Below are positions 45,231 through 45,980 of a stretch of 45,980 bases of DNA, piece after piece. The first letter of the stretch is position 1. The number at the start of each line of letters is the position of its first letter. Below the pieces are notes generated by a model. That model was not told the DNA's origin, did not search any database, and saw nothing but the letters and a program-made list of their open reading frames with translations. The DNA is taken from contig JABDGS010000021.1 of the NCBI GenBank assembly GCA_013285915.1, forward strand, positions 1-45,980. Direction: 5' to 3'. The position numbers and the translations under genes were made by a program. This DNA comes from Bacteroidota bacterium (GTDB taxonomy: Bacteria; Bacteroidota; Bacteroidia; Chitinophagales; Chitinophagaceae).

Positions 45231-45319
45231 TTTAAAATTACCTTGCTGGTTTAAAGGCTATAAGTTTGTAATTTTGATAGCCCCCTTACTAAAAGGCTCA
45301 TACTTAATTACTCAAAACC

Positions 45320-45980
45320 ATGTCCATAATGAAAGCACCACTGTTATTTACCATATTAAGCGTTGTCCTGTTTGTACCACATATTAATACCCGCGCCCAA
45401 GCCATCAACGCGCAGGATTCGCTGGCGTTGGTTGACCTGTATAATAACGCCGGTGGTCCACACTGGCACAACAACACTAATTGGCTTACAACTAGCCCTG
45501 TTAGCGAGTGGTTTGGCATCAGGGTATCGGCAGGCAGGGTTAAATCAATAAGGCTTACAAACAATGGCCTCAAAGGAAGTTTGGCGCCTTCCATCGGCAA
45601 CCTAAACGCTGATGATACCATTGCGCTGAATTTGAATAATCTTGGCGATAGCATACCATCTACCATAACCAGCCTTAACCCTATTATGGCCCTGGATATT
45701 TCAAACAATAATTTCACGTTTGCCGGCATGGAAGTTATACCCTCCACTTTTTTGTTTGCCAAATATGCTCCCCAAAACAATATAACATTTACCATCAGTG
45801 GCAACTTGTTTTCTGCCAGCGTTGGGGGAACTTTAAACAATGAATCTTTTACCTGGTACAAAAATTCAGCGGTTTACGCTACGCATACGGCAGATTCAAC
45901 CCTAACTGTGCCCGCTGCTGAAGTTGAAAATGAATATGCATTAACTATTACCAACAGCAGCGTGCCTGGGTTAACGTTAT
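45320..45980 (+). CDS. Secreted LRR protein, 3' end outside window
   Basis: Open frame from the ATG at 45320 to the window end, 220 complete codons and no stop. A signal peptide of about 27 residues ends near TRAQA. An LRR cap follows (DSLALVDLYNNAGGPHWHNN-TNW), then repeats with LxxNxLxGxLPxxIGNL-like spacing (SIRLTNNGLKGSLAPSIGNL, LNLNNLGDSIPSTITSL). Beyond residue 135 the sequence becomes an Ig-like stretch (NNESFTWYKNSAVYATHTADSTL). Such proteins in Bacteroidota are often long and surface-exposed with a C-terminal secretion tag. A reading frame on the opposite strand is spurious. Confidence 0.85.
   Translation, partial: MSIMKAPLLFTILSVVLFVPHINTRAQAINAQDSLALVDLYNNAGGPHWHNNTNWLTTSPVSEWFGIRVSAGRVKSIRLTNNGLKGSLAPSIGNLNADDTIALNLNNLGDSIPSTITSLNPIMALDISNNNFTFAGMEVIPSTFLFAKYAPQNNITFTISGNLFSASVGGTLNNESFTWYKNSAVYATHTADSTLTVPAAEVENEYALTITNSSVPGLTL

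Noticed and set aside
45304..45861. Minus-strand 185-codon frame
   Set aside because: It is antisense to the LRR gene, which has a signal peptide and clear repeats.

Overview
The window is chromosomal DNA of a member of the Bacteroidota, most likely family Chitinophagaceae (inference). The pointers are moderately AT-rich DNA, starts without Shine-Dalgarno sequences, -7 elements resembling TAnnTTTG, and a gene set typical of the phylum: DUF4954, DUF2027-Smr, DUF2911, YCF48-like BNR repeats, a Reg_prop/Y_Y_Y sensor kinase, DUF4260 and DUF1835. No rRNA, tRNA, CRISPR array, prophage or large mobile element is visible. The left edge cuts a DUF4954 gene and the right edge cuts a secreted leucine-rich-repeat gene.

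Left third (1-20,400). A DUF4954 protein and a secreted papain-like peptidase are followed by a 6-phosphogluconate/3-hydroxyisobutyrate-type dehydrogenase, a DinB protein and the RNase P RNA gene rnpB (minus strand, not protein coding). Next come a DUF2027-Smr protein, a YitT transporter, a secreted protein of unknown function, smpB, accD, a small lipoprotein, fbaA with its terminator, an Uma2 protein, a DUF2911-TPR protein, a TMEM175-like channel and a periplasmic rhodanese. A possible carbohydrate locus follows: a beta-helix lipoprotein, a Nudix-fold (NrtR/AraR-like) regulator and a divergent Tat-exported Gfo/Idh/MocA oxidoreductase.

Middle (20,400-30,000). All genes lie on the minus strand. 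parE and parC, the two subunits of topoisomerase IV, bracket a VapBC-like toxin-antitoxin pair and three small genes (DUF1835, DUF4260, VOC). Downstream of parC are an unrecognised 355-residue protein, an AIM6-like phosphodiesterase and a SnoaL-like protein.

Right third (30,000-45,980). A membrane transglutaminase, a YkgJ-type Cys-cluster protein, a BNR-repeat protein, a large secreted M14 carboxypeptidase, a REP-associated (RAYT) transposase inside two 84-nt inverted arms, a SRPBCC protein, an AraC regulator next to a hybrid-type sensor kinase, a tiny FlbD-like protein, ilvE, a protein resembling the DNA polymerase III psi subunit, rdgB and a thioesterase.

The most unusual content is intergenic. 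Besides the RAYT arms, at least five gaps hold short-period, mostly 7-nt, degenerate tandem arrays, each built on a different unit. Two further gaps hold related mosaics of 10-nt motifs. These look like one style of sequence rather than unrelated noise, and I know of no description of them in this group.
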